Below, one piece after another: positions 9,600 through 20,167 of a stretch of DNA of 64,000 nucleotides. The stretch comes from Roseateles depolymerans (lineage in GTDB: Bacteria; Pseudomonadota; Gammaproteobacteria; Burkholderiales; Burkholderiaceae_C), in the NCBI RefSeq assembly GCF_003387155.1, contig NZ_QUMT01000002.1, positions 687,694-751,693 of the forward strand, read 5' to 3'. The translations under genes and the position numbers were made by a program. Each line of letters starts with the position of its first letter. Position 1 is the stretch's first letter. A model generated the notes under the pieces. The model saw nothing but the letters and a program-made list of their open reading frames with translations, searched no databases and had not been told where the DNA came from.

Positions 9600-10730
9600 A
9601 TGACGACATTGGTTGGACTGGTGGGATGGCGCGGCATGGTGGGCTCGGTGCTCATGGACCGCATGGCCCAGGAGCGGGACTTCGACCTGATCGAGCCGCT
9701 GTTCTTCAGCACCTCGAACGCCGGCGGCGCTGCCCCGTCGTTCGCGAAGAACGAAACCCAACTGCAAAACGCCTTTGATCTGGAGCAGCTCAAGCGCTGC
9801 GAGATCATCATCACCTGCCAGGGCGGCGACTACACCAGCGAGGTCTATCCCAAGCTGCGTGCGGCCGGCTGGGCCGGTCACTGGATCGACGCCGCCTCCA
9901 CGCTGCGCATGGCCAGCGACGCCGTCATCGTGCTGGACCCGGTGAACCTGCCGGTCATTCAGCAGTCGCTGGCCAAGGGCGGCCGGGACTGGATCGGCGG
10001 CAACTGCACCGTCAGCTGCATGCTGATGGGTGTGGGCGCGCTGTACAAGGCGGGCCTGGTGGAATGGATGTCCACCCAGACCTACCAGGCCGCTTCCGGC
10101 GGTGGCGCGCAGCACATGCGTGAGCTGCTGACCCAGTACGGGACGCTCAATGCCGAGGTCCGCGCCCTGCTGGACGACCCCAAGAGCGCCATCCTGGAAA
10201 TCGACCGCAAGATCGTCGAGAAGCAGCGCAGCCTGTCCGCCGACGAGACCGCCAACTTTGGCGTGCCGCTGGGTGGCTCCCTCATCCCCTGGATCGACAA
10301 GGACCTCGGTAACGGCCAGTCCAAGGAAGAGTGGAAGGGCATGGCGGAGACCAACAAGATCCTGGGGCAGGGCGAGGGCTTCGGCACCGCCGCCGTGCCG
10401 GTGGACGGCTTCTGTGTGCGCATCGGCGCCATGCGCTGCCACAGCCAGGCGCTGACCTTCAAGCTCAAGAAGGACGTGCCGCTGGCCGACATCGAAGCCA
10501 TGATCGCCGCGGACAACGAATGGGTGAAGGTGGTGCCCAACACCCGCGAAGCCACCATCCGCGACCTGACGCCGGTGGCCGTCACCGGCACGATGACCAT
10601 TCCGGTCGGCCGTTTGCGCAAGCTGGCCATGGGGCCGGAGTACCTGGGCGCCTTCACCGTGGGCGACCAACTGCTGTGGGGTGCCGCCGAGCCGCTGCGC
10701 CGCATGCTGCGCATCCTGCTGGAGCGCTGA
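9600..10730 (+). CDS. asd: Aspartate-semialdehyde dehydrogenase
   Basis: Asd (376 residues) makes aspartate semialdehyde from aspartyl phosphate with NADPH, the branch point to lysine/diaminopimelate, threonine and methionine. The NADP-binding loop [14 protein letters not shown] is at the N-terminus, and the catalytic Cys lies in [12 protein letters not shown] (about residue 135). Length and sequence fit the gammaproteobacterial-type long Asd (E. coli 367). The product feeds the dap genes found at 33.9-38.8 kb of this window. Confidence 0.96.
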   Translation: MTTLVGLVGWRGMVGSVLMDRMAQERDFDLIEPLFFSTSNAGGAAPSFAKNETQLQNAFDLEQLKRCEIIITCQGGDYTSEVYPKLRAAGWAGHWIDAASTLRMASDAVIVLDPVNLPVIQQSLAKGGRDWIGGNCTVSCMLMGVGALYKAGLVEWMSTQTYQAASGGGAQHMRELLTQYGTLNAEVRALLDDPKSAILEIDRKIVEKQRSLSADETANFGVPLGGSLIPWIDKDLGNGQSKEEWKGMAETNKILGQGEGFGTAAVPVDGFCVRIGAMRCHSQALTFKLKKDVPLADIEAMIAADNEWVKVVPNTREATIRDLTPVAVTGTMTIPVGRLRKLAMGPEYLGAFTVGDQLLWGAAEPLRRMLRILLER

Positions 10731-11103
10731 AGCGCCCACGGCCATCAGCCTCACCGCGGGCCGGTAACACCGGTCGCCGCCTGTGACCAACGCCGCCCCG
10801 GATGTGCCCTCTTCAAGGGGCGCCGCCGGGGCGGCGGCACGTCCGGACCTGGGCTTTCCCTGCTTCGTGATGCATTTCGCGTTGCCCGTACGCGACAAGC
10901 TGGTAACCGCCTGTGAACCGAGGCTAGTTCATCCATGCTATTCAGGAGCTTTCTCAGCAACGGAGCGTATATGCTTGCCACCGTTGTGATTTTCTACCGC
11001 GGGAACGGAGCGGGCACTGCCAAACGCTCGCGTCGCACAACAACAATACGTCATGACAGGCGGTCCAAGTTTGAGGGGCCGCTTTGTTGCTTTGGGGGAC
11101 GCC
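10731..11103. other. Intergenic region asd-fimV
   Basis: This stretch of 373 bases has no credible gene. A GC-rich inverted repeat (GCCGCC/GGCGGC, about 10822-10836, flanked by GTGCC/GGCAC) lacks a T-run and may be a weak terminator for asd. The AT-richer part from about 10930 to 11050 is where a fimV promoter would be expected, but I cannot assign boxes with confidence. Confidence 0.45.
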
Positions 11104-13806
11104 TTGAAAAAACATGCAAGCGCTTATGCGCGATTTGCCCTGAGCCAAGTGGCTGCGGTGACTGCTCTCGGTCTCGCAGCGGGTTCGGCCTGGGGGTTGG
11201 GACTGGGCAAGCTGACGGTGCAATCGGCGCTGGGGGAGACTCTGCGCGCTGAAATCGACGTCACCAGTCTGACGCCCGAGGAAGCAGCTTCCTTGAAGCT
11301 GAAGGTGGCGCCCCCCGATACGTATCGGGCCAGCGGTCTGGATTACAACGCGGTGCTGACCAGCGCCCAGGTGCAACTGGCGCGTCGGGCCGACGGTCGT
11401 CCTTACCTGCGGGTCACCAGTGACCGCGCAGTGCAGGAACCGTTCGTGGACGTGATCCTGGAGCTGAACTGGTCCAACGGCCGGCTGACCCGCGAATTCA
11501 CGCTGCTGTTCGATCCGCCGTCCAACAACGTGGCACGCAGCCCCGACACCGGCACCTCGCCCGTGATCTCGGCACCGGCCAGCACGGCCCAGGGCTCCGG
11601 TGCGCCCGCCGTGGCCAGTGGCAATGGCCGTGCGGCCTCGGCCGCACCGATGCCGCCGGCTCCGGCCGTGACGGCTCGCCCCAAGACGGCTGCACCGGCC
11701 CCGACGGCCCAGGCTCCCGCGCCGGCCACCGGCGCCAGCGAATACACGGTCAAGCAGGGCGACACGCTCTCGCGCATCGCCGCCAAGACGCAGCCCTCCG
11801 GCGTGTCGCTGGACCAGATGCTGGTGGGCCTGTATCGCAACAACCCCGATGCCTTCATCAACAACAACATGAACCGGCTGAAGTCCGGTGCCGTGTTGCA
11901 GGTGCCGGGCAGTGACGCGCTCAGCGGCATTACGCCGCAGGAAGCCCGTCAGGTCATCCAGGCGCAGAGCAGCGACTTCGGTAGTTACCGGTCGCGTCTG
12001 GCCGAAGCCGCCCCGACGCTGAAGCAGACTGACAGCGAGCGCCAGGCCAAGGGCCAGGTGCAGGCCGCCGTGGAAGAGCGCAAGAACGCTGCCGCGCCGA
12101 CACCGGACAAGCTGACCCTGAGCAAGGGCGCTGCCGCCGAGAAGGCCGACAACAAGCTCTCCAAGGCCTCCAAGGACACCGAGAAGAAAGACTCCGCCGC
12201 CCGCGTGGCCGAGCTGACCCGCAACGTGGAAGAGCTCAAGAAGCTCAGCGCAGCGGCCAAGCCGGCCTCGGCGACCGCTCCGGCGGCCTCGCCCGCACCG
12301 GCGCCTGCTCCCGCGCCGGCCCCGGCACCGGTGGCCGCTCCCGCCGTGCCGGCCGTCACCGTCGCTGGCACCACGCCGGCTGCGGCGTCGGTCCCCGCGT
12401 CGGACGTGGCTTCGTCGCCGGTCCTGGCCGATGCCGCTTCTGCACCGGTGGCTGCGTCCGCCCCGGTCGTGGCCCGTCCGATGCCGCAGCCGCAACCCGA
12501 GCCGGAAGAGCCGGGCCTGCTGGACTCGCTCAAGGACTACCTGCCGGCCATTGGCGCTGCGCTGCTGGTCATCGTCGGGGGCATCGGCTATCGCACCTGG
12601 AAGGCCAAGAAGGACGCTGCCAACCGCGGTGAGACGGCCTTCGCCGAAAGCCGTCTGGCGCCGGACTTGTTCTTCGGCCACAGCGGTGGCCAGCGCGTGG
12701 ACACCCGCGACGGCGCCGCCAGCGGCCAGTCGTCGATGAGCTATTCGCTGAGCCAGCTCGATGCCATCGGCGACGTGGATCCGGTCGCCGAAGCCGACGT
12801 CTACCTGGCCTATGGCCGTGACCTGCAGGCCGAAGAAATCCTGAAGGAAGCGCTGCGCGCCAATCCGGAGCGCTTGGCCATCCGCCTGAAGCTGCTGGAG
12901 GTCTACGGCAAGCGTCGCGACATCAAGGGCTTTGAGCAACTGGCTGTCCAGCTGTATGCCGAGACCCGCGGTCAAGGCGAAGACTGGGCCAAGGTGCAGG
13001 AACTGGGCCGTCAGGTGGATCCGGAAAATCCGCTGTACCAGCCGGGCGGCGCGCCTGTCCTGCTGGGGGATGACGAAGACCGTCCCGAGCCGATGAACGC
13101 CAGCACGCTGCCGGCTGCCGGCCTCGTGCCGCCGCCCGCCAGCCGTGCGGCGCCGGCTGCTGCGGCCGCCGCTGCTGCTGCCGCCGTGGCTGCCGCTCCT
13201 CGCGACGCCGGTCCGTCCAGCTTGATGGACCTGGACCTGGATCTGGACCTGGGCTCGACCCCCGCACCGGCGCCTGCCATGGCATCGACGCAGGCCCTGC
13301 CCAGCGCCGTGAACCAGCCCGACCTGGGCATGGATCTGGACCTGAGCACCCCGCCGTCCGCCGCGACCTCCGCTCGCGACGACCTGCAGTTCGATCTGGG
13401 TGATCTGGACGAGACGCCGCGTGCGGCGCCGAAGTCGGCCCCGGCCCAGGCCCCCGAGTCCCTGGACTTCGACCTGGGTGGCATCGACCTGGACCTGCCG
13501 GCTTCGCCGAGCCCGGCTCCGGGCCAGACGCTGGACATGGGGTCGCTGGACCTGCCCGATCTGGACGTTCCCGCTCCGGCCCCGGCGCCCGCCGCCGACA
13601 CGCTGAGCCTGGACGACCTGGGCGTGGACCTGGACAGCATCGACCCGAACGACGATGACGCCCTGCAGCGTCAGCTGGAACTGGCAGAAGAGTTCCGTCA
13701 GATCGGCGACACCGAAGGCGCCCGCGACGTGCTGCAGGAACTGGTGGCCAAGGCCTCCGGCCCGCTGCGCGACCGTGCACAGGCGATGCTGAACCAGCTG
13801 CGCTGA
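11104..13806 (+). CDS. fimV: FimV-like pilus assembly / polar hub protein
   Basis: This large inner-membrane protein (about 900 residues) supports type IV pilus assembly and polar organisation. I favour the TTG at 11104: it has GGGGGA 5 bases upstream and gives a compact signal peptide (MKKHASAYARFALSQ...). The ATG at 11053 lacks a ribosome site. In order: signal peptide, FimV core (GLGKLTVQSALGETLRAEID), a peptidoglycan-binding LysM domain (YTVKQGDTLSRIAAKTQ, ~residues 212-270), an Ala/Pro-rich periplasmic linker, a membrane helix (YLPAIGAALLVIVGGIGYR, ~479-497), TPR-like cytoplasmic helices, a long acidic part with repeated DLDLD units, and the conserved C-terminal FimV motif (LAEEFRQIGDTEGARDVLQE). 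It ends at its own terminator. Confidence 0.94.
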   Translation: MKKHASAYARFALSQVAAVTALGLAAGSAWGLGLGKLTVQSALGETLRAEIDVTSLTPEEAASLKLKVAPPDTYRASGLDYNAVLTSAQVQLARRADGRPYLRVTSDRAVQEPFVDVILELNWSNGRLTREFTLLFDPPSNNVARSPDTGTSPVISAPASTAQGSGAPAVASGNGRAASAAPMPPAPAVTARPKTAAPAPTAQAPAPATGASEYTVKQGDTLSRIAAKTQPSGVSLDQMLVGLYRNNPDAFINNNMNRLKSGAVLQVPGSDALSGITPQEARQVIQAQSSDFGSYRSRLAEAAPTLKQTDSERQAKGQVQAAVEERKNAAAPTPDKLTLSKGAAAEKADNKLSKASKDTEKKDSAARVAELTRNVEELKKLSAAAKPASATAPAASPAPAPAPAPAPAPVAAPAVPAVTVAGTTPAAASVPASDVASSPVLADAASAPVAASAPVVARPMPQPQPEPEEPGLLDSLKDYLPAIGAALLVIVGGIGYRTWKAKKDAANRGETAFAESRLAPDLFFGHSGGQRVDTRDGAASGQSSMSYSLSQLDAIGDVDPVAEADVYLAYGRDLQAEEILKEALRANPERLAIRLKLLEVYGKRRDIKGFEQLAVQLYAETRGQGEDWAKVQELGRQVDPENPLYQPGGAPVLLGDDEDRPEPMNASTLPAAGLVPPPASRAAPAAAAAAAAAAVAAAPRDAGPSSLMDLDLDLDLGSTPAPAPAMASTQALPSAVNQPDLGMDLDLSTPPSAATSARDDLQFDLGDLDETPRAAPKSAPAQAPESLDFDLGGIDLDLPASPSPAPGQTLDMGSLDLPDLDVPAPAPAPAADTLSLDDLGVDLDSIDPNDDDALQRQLELAEEFRQIGDTEGARDVLQELVAKASGPLRDRAQAMLNQLR

Positions 13807-13860
13807 ACCCGCTGCGTCCCCACTGACGCTGCGCCCGAACGGCAGCGGCTACACTTGATC

Positions 13861-13896
13861 AAAGGCGCTCGGCCATGCCGGGCGCCTTTTGTTTTT
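13861..13896 (+). terminator. Rho-independent terminator of fimV
   Basis: AAGGCGC/GCGCCTT pair in a 7-bp stem with a 13-base loop, followed by a TTTGTTTTT tract. It lies 55 bases after fimV, which argues against any truA start upstream of about 13899. Confidence 0.85.
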
Positions 13897-13925
13897 GGAT
13901 GGCGATGGACGGACGAGGGCAGGGC

Positions 13926-14708
13926 ATGCGCGTGGCGCTGGGTGTGAGTTATCGCGGTGGGGCGTACAAGGGCTGGCAGAGCCAGCCTGGGGGCGGCACG
14001 GTGCAGGATGCGCTGGAAGCCGCGCTGGCCCAGTTTGCCGCGCAGCCCGTCCGCACGATCTGCGCCGGCCGCACGGACACCGGCGTGCATGGCCTGAACC
14101 AGGTGGTGCACTTCGATTCACCGGTGGACCGTGAGAAGTTTTCCTGGGTGCGCGGCACCAATCGCTACCTGCCGCCGGACATCGCCGTGCAGTGGTGCGC
14201 CTTCCCCGGGGAGGGCTTTCATGCCCGCAACTGGGCCCGCGGGCGCCGCTACTGCTATTTGCTGCTGGAGTCGAATGTGCGCCCGGCCATCGAGCACGGC
14301 GCAGTCGGCTGGACCTTCCGTCCGCTCGATGGCGACGCGATGCGCGATGCCGCCGCCCGCCTGATCGGCGAACATGACTTCAGTTCCTTCCGCTCGGCGG
14401 AGTGCCAGGCGGCTTCGCCGATCAAGCAACTGCGCAAGATCGAGATCCATCGGCGCGGGGCCTACTGGCGCTTCGAATTCGATGCCTCGGCCTTCCTGCA
14501 CCACATGGTGCGCAACCTGATGGGCTGCCTGATTGCGGTGGGCACCGGCAACCGGCCGCCGGCCTGGATCGATGAGGTGCTGGCTGCCCGATCCCGGGAT
14601 GCGGCTGCGCCGACTTTCGCGCCGGACGGGCTGTATTTTGTGGGCCCGTACTACGACGCCCCGCTGGGGCTGCCCGAGCGCACCGCAGCGATGGACTGGC
14701 TGCCCTGA
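13926..14708 (+). CDS. truA: tRNA pseudouridine(38-40) synthase
   Basis: TruA (260 residues) converts uridines 38-40 of the tRNA anticodon stem to pseudouridine. The catalytic Asp is in AGRTDTGVHGLNQVVHF (about residue 50), and the C-terminal motif ASAFLHHMVRNLMGCL is intact. I start at ATG 13926 because it follows GAGGGCAGGG and the product then begins as TruA proteins do (MRVALGVSYRGGAYKGWQ). Earlier starts at 13875 would lie inside the fimV terminator. Confidence 0.95.
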   Translation: MRVALGVSYRGGAYKGWQSQPGGGTVQDALEAALAQFAAQPVRTICAGRTDTGVHGLNQVVHFDSPVDREKFSWVRGTNRYLPPDIAVQWCAFPGEGFHARNWARGRRYCYLLLESNVRPAIEHGAVGWTFRPLDGDAMRDAAARLIGEHDFSSFRSAECQAASPIKQLRKIEIHRRGAYWRFEFDASAFLHHMVRNLMGCLIAVGTGNRPPAWIDEVLAARSRDAAAPTFAPDGLYFVGPYYDAPLGLPERTAAMDWLP

Positions 14709-14799
14709 CCGGCGGTGGTCCGACCGTCACCCCCTCATCCCCGTTCCCCGCCCCCGTTCCCCGATTTCGTTCCTCGTCCCCGTCCCACCGAGCACGTCT

Positions 14800-15441
14800 A
14801 TGAACCGAACCCGAATCAAGATCTGTGGCCTGACCCGCGAGGCCGATGTCGATGCCGCCGTGCAGGCTGGCGCGGACGCGATTGGCCTGGTGCTCTATGA
14901 CAAAAGCCCCCGGGCCGTCACCGTGGCCCGCGCGGTTGAGCTGGCGCGCCGGCTGCCCCCCTTCGTCACGCCGGTGGGGCTGTTTGTGAATGCTGAAGCT
15001 GCGGACATCGAAGCCGCGCTGCAGGCGATCCCCACGCTCACGCTGCAATTCCACGGCGACGAGTCCCCCGAAGACTGCGAGCGCTGGAATCGCCCCTATT
15101 TGCGTGCGGCTCGCATGGCACCCGGCTTTGATTTGTTAGACTTCGCTCATCGTTTCTCCAGCGCCCAGGCTGTCCTGCTCGACGCATTCGTTGACGGGTA
15201 TGGTGGGGGTGGAAAGGTGTTTGATTGGTCACTGCTGCCTCCAAGCGTTCCCTCTCCGGTCGTTTTGTCTGGTGGGTTGAGTGCAGCCAACGTGATCGAT
15301 GGCGTGCTGAAGGTACGGCCCTGGGCCGTTGATGTCAGTTCCGGTGTCGAGGTCGCCAAGGGCCTCAAGGACGCCGACAAGATCCGCCATTTCTGCGACG
15401 CCGTGCGCCAGGCCGACCAACAGGGGTCATCCGGCCATTGA
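14800..15441 (+). CDS. trpF: Phosphoribosylanthranilate isomerase
   Basis: TrpF (213 residues) performs the Amadori rearrangement of N-phosphoribosylanthranilate in tryptophan synthesis. Recognisable parts are the N-terminal KICGLTREADVDAAVQAG with the catalytic Cys, the strand GLFVNAEAADIEAAL, LQFHGDESPEDC, and the phosphate-binding end DVSSGVEVAKGLKDADKI. The ATG at 14800 is fixed by this N-terminus; the frame continues upstream only into truA. The 91 bases before it are C/T-rich low-complexity sequence (repeats like CCCCGTTCC). It leads the trpFBA group; trpE, G, D and C are elsewhere. Confidence 0.96.
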   Translation: MNRTRIKICGLTREADVDAAVQAGADAIGLVLYDKSPRAVTVARAVELARRLPPFVTPVGLFVNAEAADIEAALQAIPTLTLQFHGDESPEDCERWNRPYLRAARMAPGFDLLDFAHRFSSAQAVLLDAFVDGYGGGGKVFDWSLLPPSVPSPVVLSGGLSAANVIDGVLKVRPWAVDVSSGVEVAKGLKDADKIRHFCDAVRQADQQGSSGH

Positions 15442-15467
15442 GCGTTGCCCTCACTTGAGGACGCCTC

Positions 15468-16865
15468 ATGTCTTCCACATTGCTTGATCGCTCCCAGGAC
15501 GGTTCGCTGAACCGTTCCGCGGATGTCCCCGTTTCCCTGACCACGCCCCTGCAGGGCTATGCCCAGCCCGATGCTGCCGGCCGCTTCGGCCCGGTGCAGA
15601 CGCCGGCCTCCAGTGGCTATTACGGCGGACGCTTCGTCGCCGAGACGCTGATCCACGCCCTGGATGAGTTGAACGAAGCCTACGAGAAGTACAGCAAGGA
15701 CCCGGAATTCATCCGCGAGTACCAGTACGAGCTGGCGCATTTCGTCGGGCGGCCCAGCCCCATCTATCACGCCCGCCGGCTGAGCGAGGAGCTCGGCGGC
15801 GCGCAGATCTTCCTCAAGCGCGAAGACCTCAACCACACCGGCGCCCACAAGGTGAACAACACCATCGGGCAGGCGCTGCTGGCCCGTCGCATGGGCAAGA
15901 AGCGGGTGATCGCCGAGACCGGCGCTGGGCAGCACGGCGTGGCGACCGCCACCATCTGTGCCCGCTACGGCATGGAATGCGTGGTCTACATGGGCGCGGA
16001 GGATGTGAAGCGCCAGTCGCCCAACGTCTACCGCATGCACCTGCTGGGCGCGAAGGTGGTGCCGGTGGAGTCCGGCTCCCGCACCCTCAAGGACGCGCTC
16101 AATGAAGCCATGCGCGACTGGGTCACCAACATCGAAAACACCTTCTACATCATCGGCACGGTGGCGGGTCCACATCCCTATCCGATGATGGTGCGGGACT
16201 TCCAGCGCATCATCGGCGACGAATGCCTGACCCAGATGCCGGAGATGATCGGTCGCCAGCCCGATGCGGTGATTGCCTGCGTCGGCGGCGGCAGCAATGC
16301 CATCGGCATCTTCTATCCCTACATCCCGCACACGGACGTGCGCCTGATCGGCGTGGAAGCGGCGGGGCAGGGCGTGGACACGCCCAAGCATGCCGCCACG
16401 CTGAGCGCCGGCACGCCGGGCGTGCTGCATGGCAACCGCACCTACCTGCTGCAGGACGAGGCCGGGCAGATCATCGAGACGCACTCGATTTCCGCCGGCC
16501 TGGACTATCCGGGCGTCGGGCCGGAGCATGCCTACCTGAAGGACATCGGCCGCGCGGAATACGTCGGCGCCACGGATGCGGAGGCGCTGGCCGCCTTCCA
16601 CCGCCTGTGCCGCACCGAAGGCATCATCCCCGCGCTGGAATCCAGCCATGCGCTGGCGCATGCCCTCAAGCTGGCGCCGACCATGCGTCCGGACCAGCAC
16701 CTGCTGATCAACCTCTCCGGCCGCGGGGACAAGGACATCGGCACGGTGGCCGACCTCTCCGGCGCCACCTACTTCGACCGCCCGTCGATGGGCGGCCATG
16801 CGGTCAAGGGCGGGGCCGAACTGTCGGCCCAGGGCGAGCAGGGTCGCCAAGGGGGGGCGCAATGA
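15468..16865 (+). CDS. trpB: Tryptophan synthase beta subunit
   Basis: TrpB (465 residues) condenses indole, channelled from TrpA, with serine using PLP. The PLP lysine lies in [16 protein letters not shown] (about residue 125); [10 protein letters not shown] and the phosphate-binding [10 protein letters not shown] are present. It is longer than the usual ~400 residues because of a 45-residue N-terminal extension (beginning [12 protein letters not shown]) before the conserved start. The extension is real coding by its ribosome site (GAGG, spacing 7) and I have seen such tails in related bacteria. The stop overlaps the trpA start. Confidence 0.97.
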   Translation: MSSTLLDRSQDGSLNRSADVPVSLTTPLQGYAQPDAAGRFGPVQTPASSGYYGGRFVAETLIHALDELNEAYEKYSKDPEFIREYQYELAHFVGRPSPIYHARRLSEELGGAQIFLKREDLNHTGAHKVNNTIGQALLARRMGKKRVIAETGAGQHGVATATICARYGMECVVYMGAEDVKRQSPNVYRMHLLGAKVVPVESGSRTLKDALNEAMRDWVTNIENTFYIIGTVAGPHPYPMMVRDFQRIIGDECLTQMPEMIGRQPDAVIACVGGGSNAIGIFYPYIPHTDVRLIGVEAAGQGVDTPKHAATLSAGTPGVLHGNRTYLLQDEAGQIIETHSISAGLDYPGVGPEHAYLKDIGRAEYVGATDAEALAAFHRLCRTEGIIPALESSHALAHALKLAPTMRPDQHLLINLSGRGDKDIGTVADLSGATYFDRPSMGGHAVKGGAELSAQGEQGRQGGAQ

Positions 16866-17659
16866 GCCGCATCCAATCCACCTTCGAGCGCCTGAAGGCA
16901 CAGGGCCGCAAGGCCCTCATTCCCTACATCACCGCCGGGGACCCGTATGCCGATGTCACCGTCGAGCTGATGCTGGCCATGGCGCGTGCGGGCGCGGATG
17001 TGATCGAACTGGGTATCCCGTTTTCCGATCCGATGGCGGACGGTCCGGTCATCCAGCGCGCCAGCGAGCGGGCCCTGGCCAAGGGGATTTCCCTGCGGCA
17101 TGTCCTGTCCATGGTGCGGGAATTCCGAGACCAGGATGCCGACACCCCGGTCGTGCTGATGGGCTACGCCAACCCGATCGAGCGCATGGGCACCCAGGCC
17201 TTCGTCGACGCCGCCAAGCAGGCCGGCGTGGACGGCGTGCTGGTGGTGGACTATCCGCCCGAGGAAAGCGACGTCTTTGCGGCCTCGCTCAAGGCCCAGG
17301 GGCTGGACCCGATCTTCCTGCTGGCGCCCACCTCCACCGATGAACGGGTCCGCCGCATCGGCGAGCTGGCCAGCGGCTACGTCTACTACGTCTCCCTCAA
17401 GGGCGTCACCGGCGCCGGCCACCTGGACACCAGTGCGGTGGCGGACGCCATGCCTCGCCTGCGGGCCCATGTGAAGATCCCGCTGGGGGTCGGATTCGGC
17501 ATCCGGGACGGCCAGACAGCCGCCGCGGTTGCGCGCGTGTCGGACGCGGTGGTGATCGGTTCGGCACTCGTCCAACTGATCGAGGTCCAGACACGCGATA
17601 ATGTCGCCAACCAGGCGGCGGCCTTCATCCAAGAAATCCGCCAAGCACTGGACCGCTGA
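16862..17659 (+). CDS. trpA: Tryptophan synthase alpha subunit
   Basis: TrpA (265 residues) cleaves indole-3-glycerol phosphate to indole for TrpB. The catalytic Glu is in [19 protein letters not shown], the catalytic Asp in [13 protein letters not shown], and the phosphate-binding GVGFGIRDG follows. It starts in an ATGA overlap with trpB, so the two chains of the alpha2-beta2 complex are translationally coupled. Confidence 0.97.
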   Translation: MSRIQSTFERLKAQGRKALIPYITAGDPYADVTVELMLAMARAGADVIELGIPFSDPMADGPVIQRASERALAKGISLRHVLSMVREFRDQDADTPVVLMGYANPIERMGTQAFVDAAKQAGVDGVLVVDYPPEESDVFAASLKAQGLDPIFLLAPTSTDERVRRIGELASGYVYYVSLKGVTGAGHLDTSAVADAMPRLRAHVKIPLGVGFGIRDGQTAAAVARVSDAVVIGSALVQLIEVQTRDNVANQAAAFIQEIRQALDR

Positions 17660-17700
17660 TCGATCCGATCCGCGGACTGTCGCCTACCAAGGAGCCCGCC

Positions 17701-18573
17701 ATGAGTTGGCTTGAGAAACTGCTACCGCCCAAGATTCAACAGACGGACCCGGACCAGCGCCGCACGGTGCCGGAAGGTCTGTGGATCAAGTGCCCGTCCT
17801 GTGAAACCGTTCTGTACAAGACGGACCTGGAGCAGAACGTCAACGTCTGCCCCAAGTGCTCGCACCACCACCGCATCGGTGCCCGTGCGCGCCTGGACGC
17901 CTTCCTCGACGGCGAAGGCCGTTATGAGGTCGGCCAGGAAGTCCTGCCCGTGGACGCCCTGAAGTTCAAGGACAGCAAGAAGTATCCGGACCGGCTCAAG
18001 GAAGCGCTGGAATCCACCGGCGAGACCGACGCCCTGGTGGTGATGGGCGGCGCGGTGATGAGCGTGCCGGTGGTGGCCGCCTGTTTCGAGTTCGACTTCA
18101 TGGGCGGCTCGATGGGCTCCGTGGTGGGCGAGCGTTTCGCCCGCGGCGTGGAAACCGCGCTGGAGCAGAAGACCCCGTTCATCTGCTTCACCGCGACCGG
18201 CGGCGCCCGCATGCAGGAAGGCCTGCTCTCGCTGATGCAGATGGCCAAGTCCAATGCGGCCCTGACGCGTCTGGCCAAGGCCAAGCTCCCCTACATCAGC
18301 GTGCTGACCGACCCGACCATGGGCGGCGTGTCGGCCAGTTTCGCCTTCGTGGGCGACATCGTCATCGCCGAACCCAAGGCCCTGATCGGCTTTGCCGGTC
18401 CGCGGGTGATCGAGAACACCGTGCGCGAAAAGCTGCCCCCGGGCTTCCAGCGCGCCGAGTTCCTCCTGGAAAAGGGCGCCGTGGACATGATCGTGGACCG
18501 TCGCAAGCTGCGCGAAACCATCGCCCGCAGCCTGGCCATGCTGCAGCGCCAAAGCGCTGACGCGGTCGCCTGA
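17701..18573 (+). CDS. accD: Acetyl-CoA carboxylase carboxyltransferase subunit beta
   Basis: AccD (290 residues) with AccA transfers CO2 from carboxybiotin to acetyl-CoA, the first committed step of fatty acid synthesis. The N-terminal C4 zinc finger is intact ([13 protein letters not shown] then CPKC, residues ~34-56). The carboxyltransferase core has [39 protein letters not shown] and [19 protein letters not shown]. It starts 41 bases after trpA, probably on the same transcript, and is followed by a terminator. Confidence 0.97.
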   Translation: MSWLEKLLPPKIQQTDPDQRRTVPEGLWIKCPSCETVLYKTDLEQNVNVCPKCSHHHRIGARARLDAFLDGEGRYEVGQEVLPVDALKFKDSKKYPDRLKEALESTGETDALVVMGGAVMSVPVVAACFEFDFMGGSMGSVVGERFARGVETALEQKTPFICFTATGGARMQEGLLSLMQMAKSNAALTRLAKAKLPYISVLTDPTMGGVSASFAFVGDIVIAEPKALIGFAGPRVIENTVREKLPPGFQRAEFLLEKGAVDMIVDRRKLRETIARSLAMLQRQSADAVA

Positions 18574-18598
18574 TCCGTACGCACCCCTCGGATCCCAC

Positions 18599-18626
18599 CA
18601 CCCCGGCGTTCTCCGCCGGGGTGCTT
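18599..18626 (+). terminator. Rho-independent terminator after accD
   Basis: A perfect 9-bp stem CACCCCGGC/GCCGGGGTG with a 7-base loop is followed by a short CTTT run. It likely separates the trp-accD transcript from folC, perhaps incompletely because the T-run is short. Confidence 0.7.
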
Positions 18627-18684
18627 TGACTCAATGGCCAGGCCGGCAACGGACTGGCCGTGTTTGTTTTGGGCCTAGATTCGC

Positions 18685-20121
18685 ATGACAACTCCTGGCG
18701 TTCCCCCCACTGCTTCCCCTGACGCGTCCCCCGCCGTTCCTCCGACGGTTTCCGCCGATCCGCAGCAAGCGCTGGAACAGTGGCTGGCCCACTGCGAGCG
18801 GCTGCATCCCAAGGAAATCGACATGACCCTGGCCCGAGTGGCCCGGGTGCGTGAGACGCTGGGACTGGGCTTCGGCGAAACGCCGGTCGTGATGGTGGCC
18901 GGGACCAACGGCAAGGGCTCGACCTGCGCGATGCTGGAAAGCGTCGCGCTGCAGGCGGGTTATCGCGTCGGTCTCTACATCAAGCCGCACCTGGTTCACT
19001 TCCAGGAGCGCTGCCGGGTGGACGGCCGTCCGGTGGATGCGGCGTCGCTGCTGCCGCACTTCCAGGCGGTGGAAGCCGCCCGCGGAGACCAGGCGCTGAC
19101 CTATTTCGAATTCACCACCCTGGCCATCCTGCACCGGCTGGCGGCCGAGCCGCTGGACCTGGTCATCCTGGAAGTGGGCCTGGGCGGACGCCTGGATGCG
19201 GTCAATGTCATCGATGCGGACTGCAGCGTCATCACCAGCATCGACCTGGACCACACCGAATACCTCGGCCCGGACCGCGAATCGGTGGGCCGGGAGAAGG
19301 CGCACATCATGCGCCCCGGCAAGCCGGTGGTGGTGTCCGACCCGATGCCGCCGGAGAGCATTGCCGCCCATGCAACGGCCATCGGCGCCGACCTGCGCCA
19401 GCTGGGCCGCGATTTCACCTACAGCGGTGACCGCCAGCAGTGGAACTGGGCCGGTCGCAACCGTCGCTACAGCGGCATGTCGTATCCGGCGCTGCGCGGC
19501 GTGAACCAGCTGCTGAATGCGGCTGGCGTGCTGGCGGTGTTCGAAGCGTTGTACGAGCGCCTGCCCATCAGCGCGCAGGCGGTGCGGGCGGGTCTGGCCC
19601 TGGTGGAGCTGCCCGGCCGCTTCCAGGTGGTGCCGGGGTCCCCGATGCTGGTGCTGGACGTGGCCCACAACCCGCATGCGGTGGCCGCGCTGGCCCAGAA
19701 CCTGGACCAGATGGGCTTTTATCCGCGCACCCGGGCGGTCTTCGGCGCCATGGCGGACAAGGACCTGGCCAACATCCTCTCCCGCATCGCCCCGCTGATC
19801 GACCATTGGCATTTCTGCGACCTGCCCATCCCCCGTGCGGCGACCGCCCAGGCGTTGGCCCAGCGCTTCGAGGAGGGACGGGCGCAAGGCCTGCTGAAAT
19901 CCCCGGCCGACGTGGGGACCAGTGTGCATCCGGACCCGGCCTCGGCATTGGCCTCGGCCGCAGAGCAGGCGGACCCCGCTGATAGAATTTTGGTCTTTGG
20001 TTCGTTCTATACCGTTGGGGGTGTGCTCAAGCATGGCCTGCCGCGCCTGGGCGCGGGCGCGATGCCCGAAGATGCGCCGCCCCCCGGGAACGGGCCGACC
20101 TCCGGGAATGGCGCCCTTTGA
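18685..20121 (+). CDS. folC: Dihydrofolate synthase / folylpolyglutamate synthase
   Basis: FolC (478 residues) adds glutamate to dihydropteroate and extends the polyglutamate tail of folates. It has the ATP-binding loop VAGTNGKGSTCAMLE (about residues 71-85), the omega-loop region YIKPHLVHFQERCRVDG, the metal/substrate motif ILEVGLGGRLDAVNV, and the C-terminal DVAHNPHAV. The N-terminus carries about 25 extra Pro/Ser/Ala residues. The C-terminus is also Pro/Gly-rich. The ribosome site at 18685 is weak. Confidence 0.95.
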   Translation: MTTPGVPPTASPDASPAVPPTVSADPQQALEQWLAHCERLHPKEIDMTLARVARVRETLGLGFGETPVVMVAGTNGKGSTCAMLESVALQAGYRVGLYIKPHLVHFQERCRVDGRPVDAASLLPHFQAVEAARGDQALTYFEFTTLAILHRLAAEPLDLVILEVGLGGRLDAVNVIDADCSVITSIDLDHTEYLGPDRESVGREKAHIMRPGKPVVVSDPMPPESIAAHATAIGADLRQLGRDFTYSGDRQQWNWAGRNRRYSGMSYPALRGVNQLLNAAGVLAVFEALYERLPISAQAVRAGLALVELPGRFQVVPGSPMLVLDVAHNPHAVAALAQNLDQMGFYPRTRAVFGAMADKDLANILSRIAPLIDHWHFCDLPIPRAATAQALAQRFEEGRAQGLLKSPADVGTSVHPDPASALASAAEQADPADRILVFGSFYTVGGVLKHGLPRLGAGAMPEDAPPPGNGPTSGNGAL

Positions 20122-20167
20122 CGACGGCGGCCTTTCTTTCTAACGCCAGCATAGGCATTGAAGCTCC

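Noticed and set aside
14709-14799. trp attenuator leader before trpF
   Set aside because: The spacer is C/T-rich low complexity without a leader peptide with Trp codons or alternative hairpins.
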